Shown here piece after piece: positions 1 to 6,825 of a stretch of 9,175 nt of DNA. Within the stretch, counting starts at the first letter, position 1. Each line of letters opens with the position of its first letter. This DNA is from JAVBKE01 sp031554215 (lineage in GTDB: Bacteria; Bacillota; Bacilli; JARBTR01). The notes under the pieces were generated by a model, which saw only the letters and a list, made by a program, of their open reading frames with translations, was not told where the DNA came from and did no database searches. The position numbers and the translations under genes are program-made. Where the stretch lies: contig JAVBKF010000125.1 of NCBI GenBank assembly GCA_031554215.1, forward strand, positions 1 to 9,175. The letters are read 5' to 3'.

Positions 1-105
1 ACCTAAATAGCCGTACACTTCTCCCTCTTTCACGGCAAGGTCGATTTGATTACAGGCTACTTTATTGCCATAGCGCTTTGTCAGACCGTGCGTTTCAATG
101 ATCAT
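1..105 (-). CDS. ABC transporter ATP-binding protein, N-terminal fragment
   Basis: Only the first 35 codons lie in the window; the gene runs off the left edge. The peptide begins MIIETHGLTKRYGNK and ends EGEVYGYLG, the usual start of an ABC ATPase. Y12 in LTKRYG is the A-loop aromatic that stacks on adenine, and GYLG is the lead-in to the Walker A loop, which would follow just outside. The start is well supported: GAGGAG at 115-120 precedes ATG, and the ATG shares one base with the stop of the upstream exported-protein gene (TAATG), so the two are probably translationally coupled. By family knowledge it would hydrolyse ATP on the cytoplasmic face of a membrane transporter, with a permease gene expected further downstream. 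Substrate and subfamily cannot be told from this piece, although the GLTKRYG...VYGYLG style is that of drug or peptide exporters. Confidence 0.9.
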   Translation of the reverse strand, partial: MIIETHGLTKRYGNKVACNQIDLAVKEGEVYGYLG

Positions 106-1136
106 TACCTGACGCTCCTCGCAATTTCGGTTAAGTCTGCATCTGACTTATCAGCAATCAGTCCATTCAGTACACCATTTTTTGTCCAAACGAGTAGTGA
201 TGGATTTTCCATCGCTGCTAGCTTCTCAGCGACTTCCGCGTGGGCTTCGTTCATAGCAGCCACTTTCTCTGCACCGTACTCATCAATCATTGCTTGATTC
301 GCCTCTGCTTGTTTTGCTTCATACTCAGCTTTCTGTTCAGGTGTGAGTGACGCTGCAGCTGAGTGTTGCTCGGTTGTTTTCAGCTCTGCCGGTAAACCTT
401 GAACCAGTGTTTCTAAGTCAGACAAGGTATACACGTAACCACTCATCCCGCCTAAATCAACTTCTCTGCCAAATCCAGATAGAACCGGTAGATAAATATC
501 ACTACTTGCAGGGTCAATCTCTTTTAATTGGGCACGGATATTGGTTGGGATTATTGGTAGATTTAGCAACGTACTTCGTAGTTCTGCTTTTACATCCTCA
601 TTTGCTTCTAAAGACGATTGTTGCGTCGCAAAATAAAGGAGATCATCATAGCTGGCGATTGCAGCCGGAGATGTCGTCATAGTCATTTCAACACCTGCTA
701 AATCACTTGACAGCTTGTCCTTACTTCCAATTAACGCCAATGCTTCATTACAAGCATCTACATTCAATGTGAAAACAGTCTCATAAGCATCTGTCATCAC
801 AAGCTCAGGTGTTTCAGATTCTAGTTCAAGTGGTAGGTCAAAATCAAATGCTTTGAAATCTTCGCTACTTTCTAGTTTCTTCATTGACGGATCCGTACTT
901 GACACAATCGTTCCTAAGGGCTTGTATTCAAATTCCTTCCCCTCTAAATCTGTGTGCAAAGCTTCGATCGTCGTCATTGCTTCCTGCATATCAGCAGCAG
1001 TAATCTCAATTGTTTTGACATCGTTTACCCGAAAAACAGACATCGCATCATATGCGAATGACTTGAGCGGGCTGACCAAAATCACAAGGGCAACCATGAC
1101 AGTAACTGGTACAATGAATAACGCTTTTCTTTTCAT
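105..1136 (-). CDS. Exported protein of unknown function, partner of TCS and ABC transporter
   Basis: This is a 343-residue protein that I cannot name. It starts with a clear Sec signal: KRK, a hydrophobic core at about residues 5-22, and a likely cleavage after SFA (A28). There is no lipobox cysteine, so it is either released or held by an uncleaved signal anchor. Residues about 35-250 look like a compact mixed fold. Residues about 258-310 are a charged Ala/Glu-rich helix (PEQKAEYEAKQAEANQA onward). The end, LLVWTKNGVLNGLIADKSDADLTEIARSVR, resembles the C-terminal strand-helix unit of DUF4367- and LolA/RseB-like envelope proteins; that is a resemblance only. The ATG at 1136 is chosen because AAAAGGA sits 9 nt upstream and the signal peptide begins there; the open frame extends further upstream but does not look coding. 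It follows a two-component system and overlaps the ABC ATPase start by 1 nt, suggesting an envelope accessory or sensor role. Confidence 0.85.
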   Translation of the reverse strand: MKRKALFIVPVTVMVALVILVSPLKSFAYDAMSVFRVNDVKTIEITAADMQEAMTTIEALHTDLEGKEFEYKPLGTIVSSTDPSMKKLESSEDFKAFDFDLPLELESETPELVMTDAYETVFTLNVDACNEALALIGSKDKLSSDLAGVEMTMTTSPAAIASYDDLLYFATQQSSLEANEDVKAELRSTLLNLPIIPTNIRAQLKEIDPASSDIYLPVLSGFGREVDLGGMSGYVYTLSDLETLVQGLPAELKTTEQHSAAASLTPEQKAEYEAKQAEANQAMIDEYGAEKVAAMNEAHAEVAEKLAAMENPSLLVWTKNGVLNGLIADKSDADLTEIARSVR

Positions 1137-1358
1137 CTTTATCATCCTTTTTATTTTAATTGGTGACCTGTCCCAGAAACAATCTGTTTTCAGGTACACG
1201 CTGTTTATCCAAGTTATAGGATAGACCAGCAATATGTCCTCAACATGCCCTAAGGCGATGCAAAATTCACTTTCGTCAGTCGATCGCCTTGTGTGCATTT
1301 TTTTATCAAAAAATACCATCGTTTTACCCACAGTACGCATTCATTCAATGCGAACAGC
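1137..1358 (-). promoter_or_regulatory. Structured gap between kinase and exported-protein gene
   Basis: This 222-nt gap interrupts an otherwise overlapping operon and holds three inverted repeats. The first is CGCATT/AATGCG (1336-1341, 1347-1352), directly after the kinase stop. The second is AAGGCGAT/ATCGCCTT (1252-1259, 1283-1290), a perfect 8-bp pair separated by 23 nt. The third is a nested hairpin at 1163-1199 that pairs GTG-ACCTG with CAGGT-CAC around an inner CAGA/TCTG, ending about 12 nt before the ribosome binding site. None has an adjacent U-run, so none is an ordinary terminator. A weak internal promoter is possible: TTGAGG (1238-1243), a 19-nt spacer and TATAAC (1213-1218). The gap may let the exported protein and transporter be expressed separately from the two-component genes. 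Confidence 0.4.
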
Positions 1359-2411
1359 TTACGATTTCATTGGTAGGTTAATCACGATTTTTGTTCCGAC
1401 ATGTTGCTTGCTGGACAACTCAATTGTTCCCTGACTAATTTCGATAATTTTCTTAACAATCGCAAGACCTAAACCATTGCCAAGCTGGGCACGCGATTGA
1501 TCTGCTTGAAAAAATTTATCAAATACACGCGCCTGATCGGCATCCGATAAGCCAATCCCATTATCTTCAATAATCACTTCAAGCATTCTGCCATTCCTTT
1601 TAGCAGAAATCTTTAGTGTACCATTCAGATTGGAGAACTTAATCGCGTTTTCAATTAAATTGAGCCAAACTTGCTGCGTGAGCGCCTCGTCTCCAAAATA
1701 ATCTAGTTTCTCTAAATCAATCGCCATTGATAAGTTTTTCTGAGACCACTTCTCCTCGAGTAGCACAACCGTTTTCCGAATCTGTTCATCTAATGAGAAC
1801 AACTTAGCCTTTGCAAGGATATACTGATGATCCAGTTTTGAAAGCCTCAACATATTCGAGCTTAACTGATTGAGCCTGCGCGCCTCACTGATAATGATGG
1901 TCGTGTATTGCTGAAACGCCTCAGGACTAAGTTCCTTATCCTGAAGCATCTCCGCAAATCCCTGAATGGATGCAATCGGTGTTTTAAATTCATGCGAGAC
2001 ATTGGTGATGAAATCTTTCTGTAAATACGCCATGCTAGCCAGTTCTTTCGTCATCAAATTGAAATTCTCAGCCAAATGCCCCAGTTCATCATTACTACGA
2101 TACATCACTTTCACAGAAAAATCACCTTTAGAAACCGCCTCTGCTGCCTGGCTAATCTCCAAGATTGGTCTTGAAATCCACTTCATCGCATAGAACAGCA
2201 GCAAACTGCCAAACAGCACACAACATAATAATGCAACCAACATGACCTCACTATAGACAACATGGGCTTCCTCAATGGTTAAATTTTTTTCAAAAAATAG
2301 CAAAAAAATAATCGAAGAAACTGCAAATGTCACAAAGCAAGCAAAGAATAGAATACCGATTGCAACGAACGTTCCTTTTGCGCGAATTGATCTTGAAAAC
2401 CATTTAGTCAT
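1359..2411 (-). CDS. Sensor histidine kinase, short extracytoplasmic loop
   Basis: This is a 350-residue membrane sensor kinase that would phosphorylate the response regulator encoded just upstream. Domains in order: TM1 at about 15-40; an extracytoplasmic loop of only about 15 residues; TM2 at about 56-77; HAMP at about 78-130 (ISRPILEIS); HisKA with the SHEFKTP box and phospho-acceptor H140; and an HATPase domain with N-box NLIENAIKFS (251-260), G1 DNGIG (283-287), F-box DKFFQAD, and G2 GNGLGLAIVK (311-320). All catalytic motifs are intact. The small loop is typical of intramembrane-sensing kinases, which read envelope stress or an associated transporter rather than binding a soluble ligand. 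The start is set at 2411 (or the adjacent ATG at 2414) because GGTGGAG lies 4-7 nt upstream. Either way it overlaps the regulator's end by 8-11 nt. An upstream in-frame ATG at 2453 lies deep in the regulator and is unlikely. Confidence 0.95.
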   Translation of the reverse strand: MTKWFSRSIRAKGTFVAIGILFFACFVTFAVSSIIFLLFFEKNLTIEEAHVVYSEVMLVALLCCVLFGSLLLFYAMKWISRPILEISQAAEAVSKGDFSVKVMYRSNDELGHLAENFNLMTKELASMAYLQKDFITNVSHEFKTPIASIQGFAEMLQDKELSPEAFQQYTTIIISEARRLNQLSSNMLRLSKLDHQYILAKAKLFSLDEQIRKTVVLLEEKWSQKNLSMAIDLEKLDYFGDEALTQQVWLNLIENAIKFSNLNGTLKISAKRNGRMLEVIIEDNGIGLSDADQARVFDKFFQADQSRAQLGNGLGLAIVKKIIEISQGTIELSSKQHVGTKIVINLPMKS

Positions 2412-3081
2412 CATGCTTCTCCACCTTATATCCAAGCCCACGAATGGTGACAATATTAAATTCCGTTCGATGATCGAGCTTTTTTCTTAATTTTTTGATA
2501 TGACCATCAACGGTACGCTCATCGGTATCGCTATCGAGCCCCCAGAATTCATCCATCAATTGCTGCCGTGTGAAAATTTGTTTTGGATAGCTCAGTAGTT
2601 TAAAGAGTAATTGAAACTCTTTCTTCGGTAGAACTAAATCCATATCTGGTCCGCTCATGCTAAACGTGTCATAATCAAGTAATAGCGGTCCAACCGTGAG
2701 CTTATGCTCATTTGTAATCCTTGCACGCCGCAGGAGCGCAGCCACACGAAGCAGCATTTCGTTCATATCAATTGGTTTCACCATATAATCATCCGTTCCA
2801 AGCTGAAACCCTTTCGCCTTATCCTCAAAGCGTTCCTTCGCAGTCACAACAAGAATGGGCATCTCATAGCCTGCCGAACGCAGATTCTCAATTAACTCAA
2901 ACCCATCAAGATTCGGCATCATGAGGTCACTAATCATTAAATCAATTTGCTCACTCGCGATTATTGCCAGCGCTTCTTGACCATCCGCGGCTTGTATTAC
3001 CTTGTAGCCTGCCTGCTCAAGACGTGCTGCCATCAAAATACGAATATTCGCATAGTCTTCGACTAACAGAATTTGAAACAT
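2404..3081 (-). CDS. OmpR/PhoB-family response regulator
   Basis: This 225-residue transcription factor is the first gene of the two-component operon. The receiver domain (about 1-115) has the full phosphorylation set: acidic pair E8-D9, phospho-acceptor D52 in SDLMMPNLDG, T80 in VVTAKE, and K102 in DDYMVKP. The winged-helix domain (about 125-225) has LPKKEFQLLFKLL, the recognition-helix segment DERTVDGHIKKLRKKLD, and the closing IVTIRGLGYKVE hairpin. By family it binds paired direct repeats as a dimer once phosphorylated by the adjacent kinase. The start is taken at 3081, 11 codons inside the longest open frame, because AAAAAGGGG (3091-3099) lies 9 nt upstream and the protein then begins with the canonical MFQILLVEDY. 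Plausible targets are its own promoter, where an inverted repeat lies, and the exported-protein/ABC genes downstream. Confidence 0.96.
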   Translation of the reverse strand: MFQILLVEDYANIRILMAARLEQAGYKVIQAADGQEALAIIASEQIDLMISDLMMPNLDGFELIENLRSAGYEMPILVVTAKERFEDKAKGFQLGTDDYMVKPIDMNEMLLRVAALLRRARITNEHKLTVGPLLLDYDTFSMSGPDMDLVLPKKEFQLLFKLLSYPKQIFTRQQLMDEFWGLDSDTDERTVDGHIKKLRKKLDHRTEFNIVTIRGLGYKVEKHDD

Positions 3082-3122
3082 CAATATGTACCCCTTTTTA
3101 CGATGACTGTCCAACTAGTTTT

Positions 3123-3162
3123 ATCTCATTATACCTGCTTTATCAATCCCTTGGAATGAGAT
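3123..3162 (-). promoter_or_regulatory. Promoter of the two-component operon with flanking inverted repeat
   Basis: A perfect TATAAT -10 box (minus strand, 3133 to 3128) lies about 50 nt before the regulator ATG. Seventeen bases upstream is a poor -35 (TTCCAA, 3151-3156), so activation by a regulator would be expected. A perfect 8-bp inverted repeat, ATCTCATT at 3123-3130 and AATGAGAT at 3155-3162, brackets the core promoter and overlaps the -10 box. It could be an operator. The -10 match is what the sequence shows; its regulatory use is inference. Confidence 0.55.
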
Positions 3163-3231
3163 TAACAAGATCGAAGGCGTTCAACCTCAGTTTCAATCAT
3201 ATTCGTTTTGTATGGCCTGTTTATGTCTATA

Positions 3232-3277
3232 TGAAAAAACCTCAGAAAAAATCAGTAGAATGATTTTTTCTGAGGTT
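3232..3277 (-). terminator. Terminator of the AbrB-UbiB operon
   Basis: A perfect 17-bp inverted repeat (AACCTCAGAAAAAATCA at 3238-3254 and its complement at 3261-3277) has a 6-nt loop. In the minus-strand transcript it is followed by GTTTTTTC, a U-run at 3232-3237. It sits about 80 nt after the kinase stop codon and isolates that operon from the two-component operon downstream. The plus-strand side has no U-run. Confidence 0.9.
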
Positions 3278-3358
3278 CAAAGAATTCCGCCAAGCACGGC
3301 TTTCTTTTTATGTTGTGTCTACATGATGATTGGATTTCTACAATGTACCTGTTTTTGC

Positions 3359-5056
3359 TTATGGATGAAAGCTCGGTTTCTTCCTTGTTTTTCGACGATT
3401 ATTCCTGCCTCTTGTCGGTTTAGTACTTCTTTTCGCACGTCTCATTTGCCCGAGCATTGAAATGGCGCCGAGTGCGGCTAGGATATAGGCTGGTGTTTCC
3501 TCTCCATTGACCCATAAAATAACCCCAGATAGAAATAGTACTGCAGCCACTATCGTGGCAATAATTCTATGCGTATTCTGGTTCTGCGTATCAATGAGCT
3601 TTCTTTCAAAGCTACCTGATAGTTTCACCTTTAGTTCACCATCATCCATCTTACGTACTAATGAGATCATCTTTTTCGATGTTGGAATAATCTCCTTAAT
3701 AATTTGTTTGCCTTGGTCTATGATCGTATTCACGGCACTATCTTTAAACTCACTACTGATGACATCTTCGATATACGGCTTTGCTGATTTTACAAAATCA
3801 AAATTTGGGTCAAGTGCAACACAAAGACCATAAATCGTACCCACTGCTTTACCAAGGAACGTCATTCTTGTTGGCAATTGGAACGGCTGTGTGAACAGAA
3901 AATCTCTGAATTCTTCTAAAGAATCATCACTGGTAAAGGCGCTAACCTCCACCTTATCCCCAGCGAGTTGACCAAAAAGCTTGGTTAGATTTTTTGAAAG
4001 AATATTGACATCAGCATTTCCTCGAAGAAAGCCTAATTGTAGGAGTGCATCAATGGCACCAGCTGAATCCTTTAGATAGACAGCAATCACTAATGCAACT
4101 AGCTGTTCGCGCATGGTGTTCGTAATCGAACCCACCATACCAAAGTCAACGAGAACGAGCTTCCCGTCCGGCTGCACCAGTACATTACCTGGATGCGGAT
4201 CAGCATGGAAAAAACCATCAACCATAATTTGTTGAATATACATTTCAAATAAGTGACGAGCTAGCTTCGAGCGATCTACCCCGTACTGATCCAATTGTTC
4301 AAAATCATTTATTTTAACGCCCTCCATGAATTCCATGGTCAGCACTTTTTTTGAAGAAAAATCCCAATAGATTTGCGGAATATTCATGTAAGGATCTGTT
4401 AGAAAGTGCAATTGCATTTTCTCTGCATGAGCACCTTCTTTTTCAAAATCCAACTCATCATTAATCACTTCATCAAATTCCTGATATACATCCTCAAGGT
4501 CTATGAAATTGCCAAGCTTTGTTGTTCGATTTAGCAATCGAATCGCCGTTTTCAGTGATGCTAAGTCGATTGCAATAATCTCCTCTATATTCGGTCGCAA
4601 CACTTTCACTGCCACGCTTTCACCTGAATGAAGGGTGGCACGATAAACTTGTCCCAACGAGGCCGCCGCAATTGGACGCTGGTCGAAGCTAGCGTACAAC
4701 GCATCAACATCTTGGGAAAGCTCAGATGCGATTGAAGCAAGAATGAGCTCAGTATCAACAGGCGCAACCGAGTCTTGTAGTTTCGCAAGCTCGTCCGTAT
4801 AGGCTTTGGGCAGAATATCAACCCTGGCACTGATGTGTTGGCCAAGTTTGATAATGAGTCCACCCATATCCATTGCTGTAGCGGTGAAAATCCGTGCTTG
4901 CTTTTGATACAGCCGGTCCCGCTTCACAAAATACTTTTTCTCCGAGATAAATCTCTTCTGCTTCCCTAAAATCCAAAACTGAAGTCCAAAACGAACAACC
5001 ATCCGCATTGTTTTTCTAAAGCGAGCATTTCGGGCAAGTTTGAAGAAGTGTTTCAT
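3359..5056 (-). CDS. ABC1/UbiB (AarF) family atypical kinase, membrane-anchored
   Basis: This 565-residue protein belongs to the atypical kinase family that supports isoprenoid-quinone or other lipid metabolism at the membrane. Visible family motifs are KLGQ (70-73, the KxGQ signature), the Ala-rich nucleotide loop AAASLGQ (130-136) replacing a normal P-loop, catalytic-lobe lysine K151 in VAVKVLRPN, HADPHPGN (284-291), and the metal-binding DFG (304-306). Two C-terminal membrane helices (about 498-515 and 522-537) form the usual hairpin anchor. After them comes an unusually basic tail of about 28 residues (RRAKRS...RNNRRKTRKK), which should lie in the cytoplasm. The ATG overlaps the stop of the AbrB-type gene by 4 nt (ATGA), so translation is coupled. 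The family is well recognised. The exact substrate in Gram-positive bacteria is not established, so no gene symbol is given. Confidence 0.95.
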   Translation of the reverse strand: MKHFFKLARNARFRKTMRMVVRFGLQFWILGKQKRFISEKKYFVKRDRLYQKQARIFTATAMDMGGLIIKLGQHISARVDILPKAYTDELAKLQDSVAPVDTELILASIASELSQDVDALYASFDQRPIAAASLGQVYRATLHSGESVAVKVLRPNIEEIIAIDLASLKTAIRLLNRTTKLGNFIDLEDVYQEFDEVINDELDFEKEGAHAEKMQLHFLTDPYMNIPQIYWDFSSKKVLTMEFMEGVKINDFEQLDQYGVDRSKLARHLFEMYIQQIMVDGFFHADPHPGNVLVQPDGKLVLVDFGMVGSITNTMREQLVALVIAVYLKDSAGAIDALLQLGFLRGNADVNILSKNLTKLFGQLAGDKVEVSAFTSDDSLEEFRDFLFTQPFQLPTRMTFLGKAVGTIYGLCVALDPNFDFVKSAKPYIEDVISSEFKDSAVNTIIDQGKQIIKEIIPTSKKMISLVRKMDDGELKVKLSGSFERKLIDTQNQNTHRIIATIVAAVLFLSGVILWVNGEETPAYILAALGAISMLGQMRRAKRSTKPTRGRNNRRKTRKKPSFHP

Positions 5057-5382
5057 TCTTTTTCCTCGTCCATCTCTTCATCTTCATCTTCATCATCTAA
5101 ATCCTCGAAAGCATTCTTTTTATCAATGATTGTCTGCGCAAACTTCTCGAGTTTCTTTGACTTGCTCATGAAGAAGTCAGCGAACTCATCAAAAACATCT
5201 GCGCGCACGAGTGCAACTGATCCTTTCCGCTTGTCACCAAATACAACGAATTTATCGCCTGCTTTAATACCCAGTTCTTCTCTTGCACTAGCTGGAATGA
5301 CAACTTGACCACGCTCACCAATTGTTGTTGTACCGAGTATTTTCCCGTGACCAATGCCGTGTCCTTTTCCATGTCTCATCAT
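5053..5382 (-). CDS. AbrB/SpoVT-type DNA-binding regulator with His-rich N terminus and acidic tail
   Basis: This 109-residue protein has a swapped-hairpin AbrB domain at about residues 15-60 (GTTTIGERGQVVIPASAREELGIKAGD in family order: T-I-G-x-R-G-Q-V-V-I-P, then L-G-I-x-x-G-D). Before it is an odd His/Gly-rich leader, RHGKGHGIGHGK, with four histidines that could bind metal. After it is a helical region (FMSKSKKLEKFAQTI) and a run of almost pure Asp/Glu (EDLDDEDEDEEMDEEKE). The ATG at 5382 has GGAGG 7 nt upstream. The stop overlaps the UbiB-family start by 4 nt. By family it binds DNA as a dimer or tetramer; direct and inverted repeats in its own promoter suggest autoregulation, which is inference. 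An antitoxin (MazE-like) role is less likely because the partner is a kinase-like membrane protein, not a toxin. Confidence 0.92.
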   Translation of the reverse strand: MMRHGKGHGIGHGKILGTTTIGERGQVVIPASAREELGIKAGDKFVVFGDKRKGSVALVRADVFDEFADFFMSKSKKLEKFAQTIIDKKNAFEDLDDEDEDEEMDEEKE

Positions 5383-5417
5383 ATTAAAACCTCCAAATCA
5401 TATTTAACTACATTTTT

Positions 5418-5446
5418 ATGATACGTCATACTTTTCATACTTACAA
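5418..5446 (-). promoter_or_regulatory. Promoter of the AbrB-UbiB operon
   Basis: On the minus strand TTGTAA (5441-5446), a 17-nt spacer and TATCAT (5418-5423) form a good sigma-A promoter about 35 nt before the start codon. The spacer carries the tandem repeat AGTATGA-AA-AGTATGA, and TATGA-CGTA-TCATA forms a small palindrome over the -10 box. These could be an operator for the AbrB-type protein itself. The rest of the gap to the rlmL terminator shows no gene. Confidence 0.6.
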
Positions 5447-5554
5447 TAGATTTTTTATTTACACCTGATGAAAGATGTGGTTGATCTATGGTAGTCCCGG
5501 TCACGAATCAATAGCAGTTACAGCTGATGACAATTGAAAATTCAGATTTTCGGA

Positions 5555-5598
5555 TAAAAAAAGCTCACAATCTGCATCAACATGCACACTGTGAACTT
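5555..5598 (-). terminator. Terminator of rlmL
   Basis: A 17-bp stem (5561-5577 against 5582-5598) with one G-G mismatch and a few G-U pairs has a 4-nt loop. In the minus-strand transcript it is followed by a seven-U run (5556-5562, partly shared with the stem). It lies about 50 nt after the rlmL stop. Confidence 0.9.
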
Positions 5599-5650
5599 TA
5601 ATTGTATGATTTTCTTCTAGACTACCCGAAAATAATCAAGCAATTTCGAG

Positions 5651-6778
5651 CTAATCCTTCTTCCGCTTACCCCAGTACTGATAATAATCGGTACGAATGA
5701 AGCCATTAAACAGTTTACGCTTTTTCGTCGCTCTCCTACCGTAGCATTTTTCAAACTCTTCATGCGAAGTAATCATATAAATTGACCAAGTATCAATGCT
5801 TGAAAAGGCTTGTCCCATTTCCTGATAGACGACCTCAACCTCTGGACGGTCATTCATACGTTCCCCATAAGGCGGATTCCCAACAATAACCCCAAATTCT
5901 TTCCTAGTTGTGAAATCAGCTACCTGCATTTGCTTAAACTGAATCAAATCCGCAAGCCCAGCTTCGGCAGCATTTTCTTCTGCTATGCGAATCAGTTTAT
6001 GATCAATATCATAGCCAGAAATATCAAGTGGTTGATCGTAATTAGCTAACTGATCAGCTTCATCTCGCACCGCTGACCAAATCTCTTTCGGCATCCATGA
6101 CCATGACTCACACAGAAAATCTCGATTAAATCCTGGGGCAATATTTTGACCAATCAGTGCAGCCTCAATTGGAATCGTTCCTGAACCACAAAATGGATCA
6201 ACAAATGGACGATCTGGTTTCCATGTTGTTAATAGGACAAGTGCAGCCGCGAGCGTCTCCTTTAGCGGCGCACCACCTTGATCTAGACGATAGCCCCTTT
6301 TATGTAACCCTGCCCCACTTGTATCCAGCGTGAGGTACACCTGATCCTTCAGAATCGACACTTCAATTTTGTACAAGGCACCGGTCTCATCCAGAAAACC
6401 TGTTCTCTTGTGAGCTTGCTTGAGTCGTTCTGCAACTGCCTTCTTGACAATCGCTTGACAATCAGAAACACTGTAGAGTGTAGACTTCACAGACTTGCCC
6501 GTTACAGGAAATTCGCCGTCAACATCAACAAACTGCTCCCAAGGTACCGATTTAGTGCGTTCAAATAGCTGATCAAATGTATTTGCTGTAAACTCGCCAA
6601 CAAGCACCTTAACCCGATCAGCTGTTCTCAGCCACATATTCGCTCGTGCGATCGCTCGTTCGTCTCCCTGAAAGATCACCTTACCATTATCGACAACGCA
6701 GTCATAACCTAATGCACGCACCTCTGTAGCCACCAGCGATTCAATCCCCATAGCTGCAGTAGCAATAATTGTATACAT
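5651..6778 (-). CDS. rlmL: THUMP-domain 23S rRNA (guanine-N2) methyltransferase, RlmL/YpsC type
   Basis: This 375-residue S-adenosylmethionine-dependent enzyme should methylate a guanine of 23S rRNA (G2445 by homology to the E. coli RlmL N-terminal half), acting during large-subunit assembly. Residues about 1-60 are the ferredoxin-like lead domain and about 60-155 the THUMP RNA-binding domain. The Rossmann methyltransferase follows: DPFCGSG (194-200) is the SAM-binding loop, GYDID (255-259) holds the ribose-contacting acid, and NPPYGER (301-307) is the N6/N2-adenine/guanine-type catalytic loop. Length matches the single-enzyme YpsC form rather than the fused RlmKL. The ATG at 6778 has AAGGAG 7 nt upstream. 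It lies directly downstream of rnpB, as ypsC does in B. subtilis. I see no convincing promoter in the about 45 nt after the rnpB terminator, so some readthrough may feed it. Confidence 0.95.
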   Translation of the reverse strand: MYTIIATAAMGIESLVATEVRALGYDCVVDNGKVIFQGDERAIARANMWLRTADRVKVLVGEFTANTFDQLFERTKSVPWEQFVDVDGEFPVTGKSVKSTLYSVSDCQAIVKKAVAERLKQAHKRTGFLDETGALYKIEVSILKDQVYLTLDTSGAGLHKRGYRLDQGGAPLKETLAAALVLLTTWKPDRPFVDPFCGSGTIPIEAALIGQNIAPGFNRDFLCESWSWMPKEIWSAVRDEADQLANYDQPLDISGYDIDHKLIRIAEENAAEAGLADLIQFKQMQVADFTTRKEFGVIVGNPPYGERMNDRPEVEVVYQEMGQAFSSIDTWSIYMITSHEEFEKCYGRRATKKRKLFNGFIRTDYYQYWGKRKKD

Positions 6779-6825
6779 GTCAAAACTCCTTATTTAGATT
6801 AGAAAAGCCAATCGTATTTTCAGTT

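Noticed and set aside
347..682. A plus-strand open frame of 111 codons.
   Set aside because: It is antisense to the exported-protein gene, with no family resemblance and no start signal.
853..1224. A plus-strand open frame of 123 codons with hydrophobic segments.
   Set aside because: It is antisense to the signal peptide and body of the exported protein; the hydrophobicity mirrors that gene's codons and there is no Shine-Dalgarno sequence.
1137..1340. N-terminal extension of the exported protein by 68 codons.
   Set aside because: The frame is open but has no good ribosome binding site. The signal peptide and a well-spaced AAAAGGA mark the start at 1136, and the stretch contains inverted repeats typical of non-coding DNA.
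1336..1352. Hairpin after the kinase stop as a terminator.
   Set aside because: The stem is only 6 bp and is followed by TACTGTGGG rather than a U-run; it may be regulatory but is not an intrinsic terminator.
3507..3833. A plus-strand open frame of 108 codons with hydrophobic segments.
   Set aside because: It is the reverse reading of the UbiB-family membrane hairpin and neighbouring codons.
4606..4863. A minus-strand 85-codon frame inside the UbiB-family gene.
   Set aside because: It is an out-of-frame shadow of a gene with all family motifs intact.
5053..5382. AbrB-type protein as a MazE-like antitoxin.
   Set aside because: The coupled gene is an ABC1/UbiB kinase-like membrane protein of 565 residues, not a small toxin.
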